Assembly (NCBI GenBank): GCA_026393955.1
Contig: JAPKZE010000058.1
Span: 1 to 10,037 of the forward strand
Direction of reading: 5' to 3'
Length of the DNA stretch: 10,037 bases
Origin: Candidatus Aminicenantota bacterium
Lineage (GTDB): Bacteria > Acidobacteriota > Aminicenantia > Aminicenantales > Saccharicenantaceae
Shown here: in pieces, positions 1-5,605 of the stretch
Layout: each line of letters begins with the position of its first letter
Numbering within the stretch: the stretch's first letter is position 1
Notes under the pieces: model-generated
What the model was told of the DNA's origin: nothing
Seen by the model: the letters and a program-made list of their open reading frames with translations, nothing else
Database searches by the model: none
Program-made: the position numbers and the translations under genes

Positions 1-1135
1 GCGACCTCGTTCCCCAAGCCCGAAGAGGTCTACCAGTACATGGATTACTTCTTCAGGAACTACGGCGTCAATCCCGGACGCTCCGGCTACGACCTGTGCA
101 TGGAGACCGGCCTCGTCGTCGAAGAGACCCGCAAGATGCTGACCCGCTTCTTCAACGGCACGGACCCCGACCGGCTCTGTTTCGGGTACAATTCGACCGA
201 CGCCCTCAACCTCATCATCTTCGGCCTGCTGAAGCCCGGTGACCACGCCATCTCGACGACGCTGGAGCACAACTCCGTGCTCCGTCCCCTGTACCATCTC
301 TCGCAGGCGGGGGTCGAGGTCGAGCACGTGCCCTTCGACGGCGCGGGCTTCGTCGATCCCCAGGAGATCCGCAAGAGGTTCCGGCCCAACACCCGCCTCG
401 TCATCGTCAACCACGCCTCGAACGTCATCGGCACGGTCCAGCCCATCGCCGCGATCGGGAAGCTCTGCCGGGAGGCGGGCATCCCCTTCGCCGTCGACGC
501 CTCGCAGTCGGCGGGCAAGGTCCCGGTCGACATGGAGGCCCAGTGCCTCGACGTCGTCGCCTTCACCGGCCACAAGTCCTTGCTCGGCCCCACCGGGATC
601 GGCGGTCTTTACGTCCGGGAGGGCCTCGAGATCCGGCACACCCGGGCGGGCGGCACGGGCGTGCGTTCGGCCGTCCGGCCCCCACCTCGACGAGTATCCT
701 TATCGTCTCGAGTACGGCACGCCCAACGTCATGGGCATCGCCGGGCTCAAGGCGGGCGTAACATGGCTTCTGGGGAAGGGCCTCGACGCCATCCACCATG
801 AGGAAATGCGCCTGGCTCGGATCCTGCTCGACGGTCTCCGGGCCATCCCCCGGGTCAAGCTCTACTGCCTCGACAGCCTCGAGAACCATATCGCGGTCCT
901 GGCCTTCAACGTCGAGGGGTTGGACGCGGCCGACGTCGGGACCATGCTCGATGTCGATTACGGGATCGCCTGCCGGACCGGGCTCCACTGCGCGCCGCGC
1001 GTCCACGAACAGATCGGCACCGACAAGATCCACGGCGCGGTGCGCTTCGGCATCGGGCCGTTCAACACAGAAGAGCACATCCGGACGGCCGTCGAGGCCG
1101 TCGGGAAGGTCGCCGCGCTCCGGGCGAAGCGCTGA
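1..1135 (+). CDS. Cysteine desulfurase family protein (class V aminotransferase); 5' partial and frameshifted
   Basis: PLP-dependent enzyme of the class V aminotransferase fold, closest in pattern to the SufS/NifS-like cysteine desulfurase family, which takes sulfur from L-cysteine as an enzyme-bound persulfide. Reading starts in frame 1 at the window edge (ATSFPKPEEV), which normally follows a YLDNA-type N-terminus, so only about 7-10 residues are missing. Visible landmarks: the PLP-stacking His in TLEHNS (near 270), the PLP Asp in AVDASQSAGK, the Schiff-base Lys in FTGHKS (574-576), and in the second frame RLEYGTPN and the catalytic loop Cys in RTGLHCAPR (989-991). The frame changes from 1 to 2 at a run of five C (679-683). 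Removing one C gives SAVRPHLDEYPYRLEYGTPN with no break and a protein of about 377 residues. It is therefore either a recent pseudogene or carries a sequencing error. It converges on dsrC with a 6-base gap. A sulfur-donor role for the DsrC system is inference from position only. Confidence 0.85.
679..683 (+). other. C5 homopolymer, site of the +1 frameshift in the desulfurase gene
   Basis: Upstream of this C run the conserved protein reads in frame 1 and downstream in frame 2. Dropping one C restores a continuous family-like sequence across the junction. Nothing suggests programmed frameshifting: no slippery heptamer or strong downstream structure is evident. A single-base insertion, biological or from sequencing, is the simplest reading. 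Confidence 0.75.
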
Positions 1136-1141
1136 CCGTCC

Positions 1142-1462
1142 TCAGACGCACCCGTCCGGCTTGGGCAGGCCGGCGACCTTGCAGGCGCCCTTGGCCGGCC
1201 CCGAGGGGAACAGGTCGTAGATCTTCATCAGCGGGAAGCCGGTCGCCTGGCACATCTTCCGGACCATCGGGGCGAGGTTCTTCTCCACGTAATAATCGCG
1301 GATGAACTTGACCACCGCCCAGTGCTCGGCCGTCAGCTCCTCCAGGCCCTCTTCGGCCTTGGCCAGCAGCCGGGCCGTCTCTTCGGTCCACTCCTCGGGA
1401 TGGACGAGAAAGCCCTCCTCGTTGACCTCGATCCGGCGTCCTTCGAGTTCGATGTGCGGCAT
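1142..1462 (-). CDS. dsrC: DsrC/TusE family sulfur carrier with both redox cysteines
   Basis: A 106-residue cytoplasmic protein of the DsrC/TusE/DsvC family, at the family's usual length. The C-terminal arm carries GPAKGACKVAG and ends PKPDGCV, placing Cys94 and the penultimate Cys105 eleven residues apart. This is the CysB/CysA pair of true DsrC; TusE proteins of tRNA thiolation keep only the last Cys. In sulfate and sulfite reducers DsrC carries a sulfur atom as an intramolecular trisulfide that the DsrMK membrane complex reduces. The helical core (WTEETARLLA, LTAEHWAVVKFIRDYY, APMVRKMCQ, MKIYDLFP) is well conserved. The ATG is preceded by a GGAG ribosome binding site at suitable spacing. 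The gene lies 43 bases downstream of dsrK on the same strand and is probably cotranscribed. The family call is near certain. The exact role (dissimilatory sulfur metabolism, thiol redox or sulfur relay) is inferred. Confidence 0.93.
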   Translation of the reverse strand: MPHIELEGRRIEVNEEGFLVHPEEWTEETARLLAKAEEGLEELTAEHWAVVKFIRDYYVEKNLAPMVRKMCQATGFPLMKIYDLFPSGPAKGACKVAGLPKPDGCV

Positions 1463-1483
1463 GACTCACTCCGTTGGCCCGGC

Positions 1484-1499
1484 CGGGCCCGCCGGCCCG
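1484..1499 (-). other. GC-only hairpin between dsrK and dsrC
   Basis: A perfect 6-bp stem (CGGGCC / GGCCCG) closes a four-base GGCG loop in the 43-base dsrK-dsrC gap, and flanking GGCCGG/CCGGCC copies allow alternative pairings. No T-run follows on the minus strand, so it is not a standard intrinsic terminator. It could attenuate, stabilise or mark a processing site that sets dsrC levels apart from dsrMK. Such palindromes also arise by chance in GC-rich DNA. Confidence 0.35.
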
Positions 1500-1505
1500 T
1501 CCGGC

Positions 1506-2948
1506 CTATGATGATTGCTTGGTTCGCTCCCCGGACGCGGGCAGGACCAGGGCGTTGGAGACGAGCTCCAGGACCTGGACGACCCGCAGGGCCAGCTTGT
1601 AATGCTTGATAACGTCGTTCAGCCCGTCGACGCAGTTGTGACACATCGTGCAGACCAGCCTGGCCCCGGTCGCCCGGAGCTGGTCGGCCTTGATCTTCCC
1701 GACCTCGAGCCGCAGCGGCCGGTATTCGGCCATGGACAGGAGGCCCCCTCCGCCCGTGCAGCAGAAGTTTTCCCGGCGGTTGGGGAACATCTCGCGGAAA
1801 TCCGCGCAGACCCGCTGCAGGACCTCGCGCGGCTCTTCGACCAGGTCGCCGGACCGGGCGATGTTGCAGGAGTCGTGGAAGGTCACGGGTTCGGTGTTTC
1901 GGGAAGGGTCGACCGAGATCCTCCCCTCCTCGAGATAGCGCTTGACGGTGACGACGACCGACTCGGTCGGCCGGGTCTGATCGTATCCGGCCCAGGTGTA
2001 TCCTTCCCACCGCGTCGACCGGTAGCCGTGGCCGCATTCCGAGATGACGATCTTCTTCGCCCGCAGGCGCTCGGCCGCCTCGTAGACGTTGCGGGCGACA
2101 TAGGCGCCCAGCCGGTCGTCGCCCGAGAAGAGCCCGAAGTTGGTCTGGTCCCAGCCCCACTTCGGCATGGTCCAGGACTCGCCGGCCAGGTGGAAGATCT
2201 TGGCCGCGTGGGCGATGGATCGGGGGTCGAACTTGATCTCCCGAGGATTGATCGTGTAGAGGACGTCGCAATCCGGCTTGTCGACCGGGATATCGACGTC
2301 ATCCGTCCCCAGCTCGGTCCGGAGCTCGTCGCGCATCCAGACCAGCGTCTCTAGGTAGTCCTCTTCGGTGACGGCCATCTGGTTGCCCGTCTCCCACTGG
2401 TCCCGGCTGACGTTGAACACGCCTTCGGGGACGATGCCGAGCTCGGTCAGGAGGCCGCGGGTGAACCGCACCAGGAGGCCCGTGTCGACGCCCATCGGGC
2501 AGTTGTAGGTACAGCGGCGGCAGGCGCTGCAGGTGCCGAAGACGATGTTCTTCAGGCGATTGAGATCCTCGTCCCCGTCGACGGACCCGGCCTTGACCCA
2601 CCAGGGGGCGATGCGGCCCGTCCAATCGACGTGGCGCTTGAAGATCTTGCGGATCTGGTCGGCCTTCCAGACGGGCGTCATGGTCGGATCGTCCGGACGG
2701 GCCAGGAAATAGTGGCAGGATTCGGCGCACAGTCCGCAGTGAACGCAGGCGGTCATGGAAACGGCCAAGGGCCGGGAAATGCGCTTGGCGAGGAGGTCCA
2801 GGAACCGGCCGCGGTTGTCTCCGGGCTCGTAGGTCCGGAGGCGTCCCTCGGCGACCGAAGGCAGGCCGTCCTCCCTGGCCTTGACTTGCGTGCGCGCGTC
2901 GAGCGGCGAATCGACGACCCCCGAAGAGGACGGCTTCTCGCGTTTCAT
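1506..2948 (-). CDS. dsrK: DsrK-like heterodisulfide reductase (HdrD-type) iron-sulfur subunit
   Basis: A 480-residue cytoplasmic iron-sulfur protein, the catalytic partner of the membrane cytochrome encoded just upstream. Two 4Fe-4S motifs are visible: Cys68, 71, 74, 78 (CVHCGLCAESC) and Cys140, 143, 146, 150 (CSACRRCTYNCP). The C-terminal CCG domain has Cys361 (HDSC), Cys396-397 (FCCTGGGG) and Cys433/436 (CTMC). This is CX34CCX35CXXC, inside the CX31-39CCX35-36CXXC pattern known for HdrB/HdrD/DsrK, where a special 4Fe-4S cluster acts on disulfides. An ECGHGYRS segment precedes it, also typical of the family. In DsrMK complexes DsrK is thought to reduce the DsrC trisulfide or disulfide. The ATG (2946-2948) overlaps the dsrM stop as ATGA and has GGGGAGG upstream, implying translational coupling; a longer open frame upstream overlaps dsrM and is not used. 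HmcF or HmeD are alternative names for close homologues. Confidence 0.9.
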   Translation of the reverse strand: MKREKPSSSGVVDSPLDARTQVKAREDGLPSVAEGRLRTYEPGDNRGRFLDLLAKRISRPLAVSMTACVHCGLCAESCHYFLARPDDPTMTPVWKADQIRKIFKRHVDWTGRIAPWWVKAGSVDGDEDLNRLKNIVFGTCSACRRCTYNCPMGVDTGLLVRFTRGLLTELGIVPEGVFNVSRDQWETGNQMAVTEEDYLETLVWMRDELRTELGTDDVDIPVDKPDCDVLYTINPREIKFDPRSIAHAAKIFHLAGESWTMPKWGWDQTNFGLFSGDDRLGAYVARNVYEAAERLRAKKIVISECGHGYRSTRWEGYTWAGYDQTRPTESVVVTVKRYLEEGRISVDPSRNTEPVTFHDSCNIARSGDLVEEPREVLQRVCADFREMFPNRRENFCCTGGGGLLSMAEYRPLRLEVGKIKADQLRATGARLVCTMCHNCVDGLNDVIKHYKLALRVVQVLELVSNALVLPASGERTKQSS

Positions 2949-3640
2949 GCCGCATCCTCCCCGGCGCGTCGGGTCTTCCGACCCTTCGTCCCTTTCGGCG
3001 GAAGGGCGCCGCGGTGGCCGAGCGACCGGCCCAGGTAGAAGCGGGTGAAGGGGTAGTAGAGATAGTGGCAGATCTTCGAGAACGGCACATAGATCAGGAA
3101 GAAGGCCGTCAGCCCGAAGTAGCCGATGAGCGGCCACTCCCCTTTTTCAGGCCTGTTGGGCAGGGCCGCCACGGCCGCGGCGAACCACACGATGAGCAGA
3201 ACGAGCGAGAAGTAGTCGTCCGGGGAGCTGATGCGGCGAAGCACCGGGTTGGTCAGGCGCCGGACGAGCCTCACGAGGCCCACGACGAAGGCCGCCGCCA
3301 CGACCGCCTGGAACAGGATGACGACCGGCCGGATCTCGAACAGGCCGGGGGCGTACGGGATGATGAGGGTCCCGGCAATGGCCGCCGCCACGCCGATGTG
3401 GAAGACGACGAACTGGGCGTAGAAGCCGGGCCGTTTCCGGGTCGATTCCATGGCCCACGGCATGGCGACGTTCATCAACGAATAGCCCGCGCCGGCCCTC
3501 TCGTTCCCGACAGCGGCGGTCCGGTCCCGGCGCGTCTTGAAGCGGAAGATCCAGCCTAGGCGGACCGTGTAGACGAGGGCCAGGAAGGCCAGCGCGGCCA
3601 GCTGGACCTCGTTCTCGAGGATCTTCAGGAAGTCGCTCAT
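2945..3640 (-). CDS. dsrM: DsrM-like / NarI-like membrane cytochrome b subunit
   Basis: A 231-residue integral membrane protein with about five hydrophobic segments (near residues 14-32, 73-95, 105-125, 143-160 and 173-195), resembling the NarI/DsrM/HmcE cytochrome b family that exchanges electrons with menaquinone. Family signs are FHIG in segment 2 (His81) and IYVPFSKICHYLYYPFTRF in segment 5 (His192). Only three His are present in the whole protein (81, 192, 209), fewer than the four heme ligands of two-heme NarI. It is also shorter than typical DsrM. It ends in a basic tail and overlaps dsrK by four bases (ATGA). I chose the ATG at 3638-3640, encoding MSDFLKIL, because the alternative ATG at 3671-3673 lies inside the -10 box of the likely promoter. 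No strong ribosome binding site precedes either. It would anchor DsrK to the inner membrane. Confidence 0.85.
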   Translation of the reverse strand: MSDFLKILENEVQLAALAFLALVYTVRLGWIFRFKTRRDRTAAVGNERAGAGYSLMNVAMPWAMESTRKRPGFYAQFVVFHIGVAAAIAGTLIIPYAPGLFEIRPVVILFQAVVAAAFVVGLVRLVRRLTNPVLRRISSPDDYFSLVLLIVWFAAAVAALPNRPEKGEWPLIGYFGLTAFFLIYVPFSKICHYLYYPFTRFYLGRSLGHRGALPPKGTKGRKTRRAGEDAA

Positions 3641-3671
3641 CGGTTGATTCCCGGCTGCTCCGGAGTCGGCC

Positions 3672-3699
3672 ATTATAGCAGAGGCGGGAGTGCGCGCAA
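3672..3699 (-). promoter_or_regulatory. Candidate promoter of the dsrM-dsrK-dsrC operon
   Basis: On the minus strand an extended -10, TGCTATAAT (3672-3680), carries a perfect TATAAT (3672-3677). A weak -35, TTGCGC (3694-3699), lies 16 bases upstream. Transcription would start about 7 bases further on, giving a leader of roughly 25 bases before the ATG at 3640. The site lies in the short gap after the truncated sensor gene, so the dsr genes can be expressed independently of it. Confidence 0.5.
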
Positions 3700-3725
3700 A
3701 CAGCTCCGCGTCACGGCCCGAGAGG

Positions 3726-4790
3726 TCAGCCCTCTTCGGTCGCCGCGAATCGGGTTTCGCAAAGCGTCACGACCAGGCGGCCCTCCGCGGCCAGGGGCAC
3801 GACCTGCCCGGAGAAGTGGCGATCACCGAGGATCACGTCCCCCGACACTGCGGACATCCCCTCCCGGGACTTGCGGACGAGTTCCTGCAGCCCCGAGCTC
3901 CGCACGACCTCCCAGACATGGCGCCCGTCGGGATCGTCCGGGCCCACGATCCGCCGGAAGCTCGCGTTGGCGAGCAGGATCCGGCCGGATCCGTCCAGGA
4001 CGCAGACGCCTTCGAGGATCGATGCCAGGATGCTGTCGATCTCCGCGCTCTGGAGCCTGATCTCCCCCGACATCTGCCGCAGCCGTCCGGTCAGGGTGTT
4101 GAAGCTGCGGGCGAAGTCGAGGAACTCGCCGCGCCGCCTCATCGAGACGGAGACATCGAGATCACCGGCGGCGATCCGTTTCGAGGCGTCCATGACCTCG
4201 CGGGTCGGCCCGGCCACCGATCGGGCCAGGAACACGGACAGCAGGAGGGCGAGAACGGTCACCAGGCCGGCGACCTTCAGCAGGTCGGTCCGGAGGGCGC
4301 CGAGGAGGGCCTCGATGTCCTTCATGAACACGCTCAGACGGAGGGCTCCGACGACCCGGCCCCCGGCCCGGAGCGGGATGCTCATATACATCATGTCCGC
4401 CTGGAGCGTCGAGCTGGGCCGTATGGACATCAGCGTCTCGCCCCGGAGGGAGGCCTGGATCTCGGGCCGGAAGAAGTGGTTCTCCATGTCCCGGGGTTCC
4501 CTCTCCGAGTCGGCCAGGACGCCGCCGTCGGCGCCGATGACGGTGATCCTCGTAGCGGTCTTCCGGCCGAGGTCGATGACCAGGCCTTCCAGGTCGCCGG
4601 CGACATTCCCCGCAAGGGACGGGAGGACCTGTCCTTCGAGGACGTGGGCCAGGTGCTCCAATTCCGCGGCGCGCTCGTCGATGTGGTGCGTCCGCATGAG
4701 CGGCGGGGCGAACAGCGTTACCGCCGCGGCCAGGAGAATGATGACGGCGGCATACCCCGCGAAGAGCCTTAAGAACAGCGACCTTTTCAT
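3726..4790 (-). CDS. PhoR-like membrane sensor (TM-sensor-TM-HAMP-PAS) lacking the kinase core
   Basis: A 354-residue protein with the N-terminal architecture of a PhoR-type histidine kinase: transmembrane segment 1 (about 9-28), an extracytoplasmic sensor domain (about 29-170, with ITVIGADGGVLADS as in PhoR/PAS-like sensors), transmembrane segment 2 (about 173-189), HAMP (about 190-242, with RIAAGDLDVSV), and a cytoplasmic PAS domain (about 250-345, with ILEGVCVLDGSGRILLANAS). It then ends VVTLCETRFAATEEG, where a family member would continue into the HisKA helix with its phosphoacceptor His and then the ATPase domain. Neither is present in the gene or in the 85 bases before dsrM. It may be a decayed PhoR remnant or an orphan sensor acting by protein contact. 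It lies near pstSCAB-phoU but is separated from it by a plus-strand gene. ATG 4788-4790 (MKRSLFLRL) is preferred over the ATG at 4814, which overlaps the promoter; the leader would be very short. Confidence 0.8.
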   Translation of the reverse strand: MKRSLFLRLFAGYAAVIILLAAAVTLFAPPLMRTHHIDERAAELEHLAHVLEGQVLPSLAGNVAGDLEGLVIDLGRKTATRITVIGADGGVLADSEREPRDMENHFFRPEIQASLRGETLMSIRPSSTLQADMMYMSIPLRAGGRVVGALRLSVFMKDIEALLGALRTDLLKVAGLVTVLALLLSVFLARSVAGPTREVMDASKRIAAGDLDVSVSMRRRGEFLDFARSFNTLTGRLRQMSGEIRLQSAEIDSILASILEGVCVLDGSGRILLANASFRRIVGPDDPDGRHVWEVVRSSGLQELVRKSREGMSAVSGDVILGDRHFSGQVVPLAAEGRLVVTLCETRFAATEEG

Positions 4791-4803
4791 CGGATGATGG
4801 GGT

Positions 4804-4832
4804 ATTATAGACAAAACCGGGGCGGGTGTATA
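4804..4832 (-). promoter_or_regulatory. Candidate promoter for the PhoR-like sensor gene
   Basis: On the minus strand TATACA (-35, 4827-4832) and a perfect TATAAT (-10, 4804-4809) are 17 bases apart. The expected start near 4797 leaves only about 7 bases before the ATG at 4790 and no room for a ribosome binding site, so the transcript would be nearly leaderless. It overlaps the opposing promoter listed next. Confidence 0.5.
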
Positions 4833-4834
4833 AC
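4806..4834 (+). promoter_or_regulatory. Candidate promoter for the metallo-hydrolase gene, overlapping the opposing one
   Basis: On the plus strand TATAGA (-35, 4806-4811; weak) and TATAAC (-10, 4829-4834; five of six consensus bases) are 17 bases apart. The -35 overlaps the other strand's -10 and vice versa, a back-to-back symmetric arrangement. A ribosome binding site, GGAGGGA at 4849-4855, follows before the ATG at 4862. Confidence 0.4.
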
Positions 4835-4861
4835 GAGAAAATATTCGCGGAGGGACCCAAA

Positions 4862-5599
4862 ATGATCAGAATCGCCCTGACCCTCGGTCTCCTGGTCCTG
4901 GGCCTGGCCGGACTCTCCGGCGCCCCGCAGAAGGTCGAAAAGGACGTCTTCCCGACCTCGAAAGGCGATCTCGAGATCACCTTCCTCGGCCACGCCAGCC
5001 TGATGATGACGTTCGGCGGCAAGACGATCCACGTCGATCCCTACGGCGACGTCGCCGATTACCGCGCCCTGCCTCGGGCCGACCTCATCCTCGTGACCCA
5101 CGAGCATTTCGACCACATGGACCCCGAGGCGCTCAAGCTCGCTTTCAAACCGGGCACGGCGGCCGTCGGGTCCAAGGCCTGCGCCCCGAAGCTCCCCGGC
5201 GCGATCATCATGGCCAACGGCGACACCCGGACCGTCCTCGGGCTCACGATCGAGGCCGTCCCGGCCTACAACATCGAGCACACCCGGCCCGACGGGAATC
5301 CCTTCCATCCCAAGGGCGCCGGCAACGGCTATATCGTCACCTTCGGCGAGACGCGCGTCTACATCGCCGGGGACACGGAGAACACGCCGGAAATGAAGGC
5401 CCTGCGGTCCATCGACATCGCCTTCCTGCCGATGAACCTGCCCTACACGATGACGCCGGAGCAGGTCGCCGACGCAGCCATGGCCTTCCGGCCGAAGGTC
5501 CTCTATCCCTATCACACCGGCGACACGGACACGGGCCGGCTGGTCAAGCTTCTGCAGGGAGAGAAGGAGATCGAGGTCCGGATCCGCGGGCTCCGCTGA
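4862..5599 (+). CDS. Exported UlaG-like metallo-beta-lactamase-fold hydrolase
   Basis: A 245-residue metal-dependent hydrolase of the metallo-beta-lactamase fold (UlaG-like/Lactamase_B_3 branch). Metal-site residues are visible: THEHFDH (His80, His82, Asp84, His85), His140 in NIEHTRP, the bridging Asp171 in IAGDTE, and His218 in YPYHTGD. The early GHASLMM and DPYG strands are typical of the family. The N-terminus (MIRIALTLGLLVLGLAGLSGA, then PQK) looks like a signal peptide cleaved near residue 21-23, whereas UlaG itself is cytoplasmic, so this protein probably acts in the periplasm. The start is set by GGAGGGA six bases upstream; an ATG at 4826 lacks such a site and would bury the signal peptide. 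The substrate is unknown: phosphodiester, lactone or other ester cannot be told apart. It diverges from the truncated sensor gene and converges on phoU with a 6-base gap. A link to phosphate scavenging is only positional. Confidence 0.82.
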   Translation: MIRIALTLGLLVLGLAGLSGAPQKVEKDVFPTSKGDLEITFLGHASLMMTFGGKTIHVDPYGDVADYRALPRADLILVTHEHFDHMDPEALKLAFKPGTAAVGSKACAPKLPGAIIMANGDTRTVLGLTIEAVPAYNIEHTRPDGNPFHPKGAGNGYIVTFGETRVYIAGDTENTPEMKALRSIDIAFLPMNLPYTMTPEQVADAAMAFRPKVLYPYHTGDTDTGRLVKLLQGEKEIEVRIRGLR

Positions 5600-5605
5600 G
5601 CCCGC
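5586..5605. terminator. Shared hairpin at the convergent hydrolase/phoU junction
   Basis: A perfect inverted repeat, GCGGGCTC / GAGCCCGC, forms an 8-bp stem with a CGCT loop. It spans the hydrolase stop codon and ends directly against the phoU stop (5606-5608). Being palindromic it could act on transcripts of both strands. Neither side has a clear T-run, so it may block RNA decay or collide polymerases rather than be a classical intrinsic terminator. Confidence 0.5.

Noticed and set aside
660..700. Programmed ribosomal frameshift in the desulfurase gene
   Set aside because: A plain C5 run with no slippery heptamer, pause signal or obvious downstream structure, and such enzymes are not known to use recoding; an indel is simpler.
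1515..2354. Long plus-strand open frame opposite dsrK
   Set aside because: It is antisense to a gene with a full set of family motifs, its translation is rich in Arg/Gly/Pro/Asp without recognisable domains, and such frames are common opposite GC-rich genes.
2949..3137. N-terminal extension of dsrK
   Set aside because: It overlaps conserved dsrM coding sequence, while the ATG at 2948 has a strong ribosome binding site and the classic ATGA overlap.
3721..3735. Small AGAGG/CCTCT hairpin around the sensor stop codon as a terminator
   Set aside because: Only a 5-bp stem and no T-run; too weak to support as a terminator.
3690..4772. Plus-strand open frame opposite the PhoR-like sensor
   Set aside because: It is antisense to a gene with clear TM, HAMP and PAS features; the composition is typical of a shadow frame.
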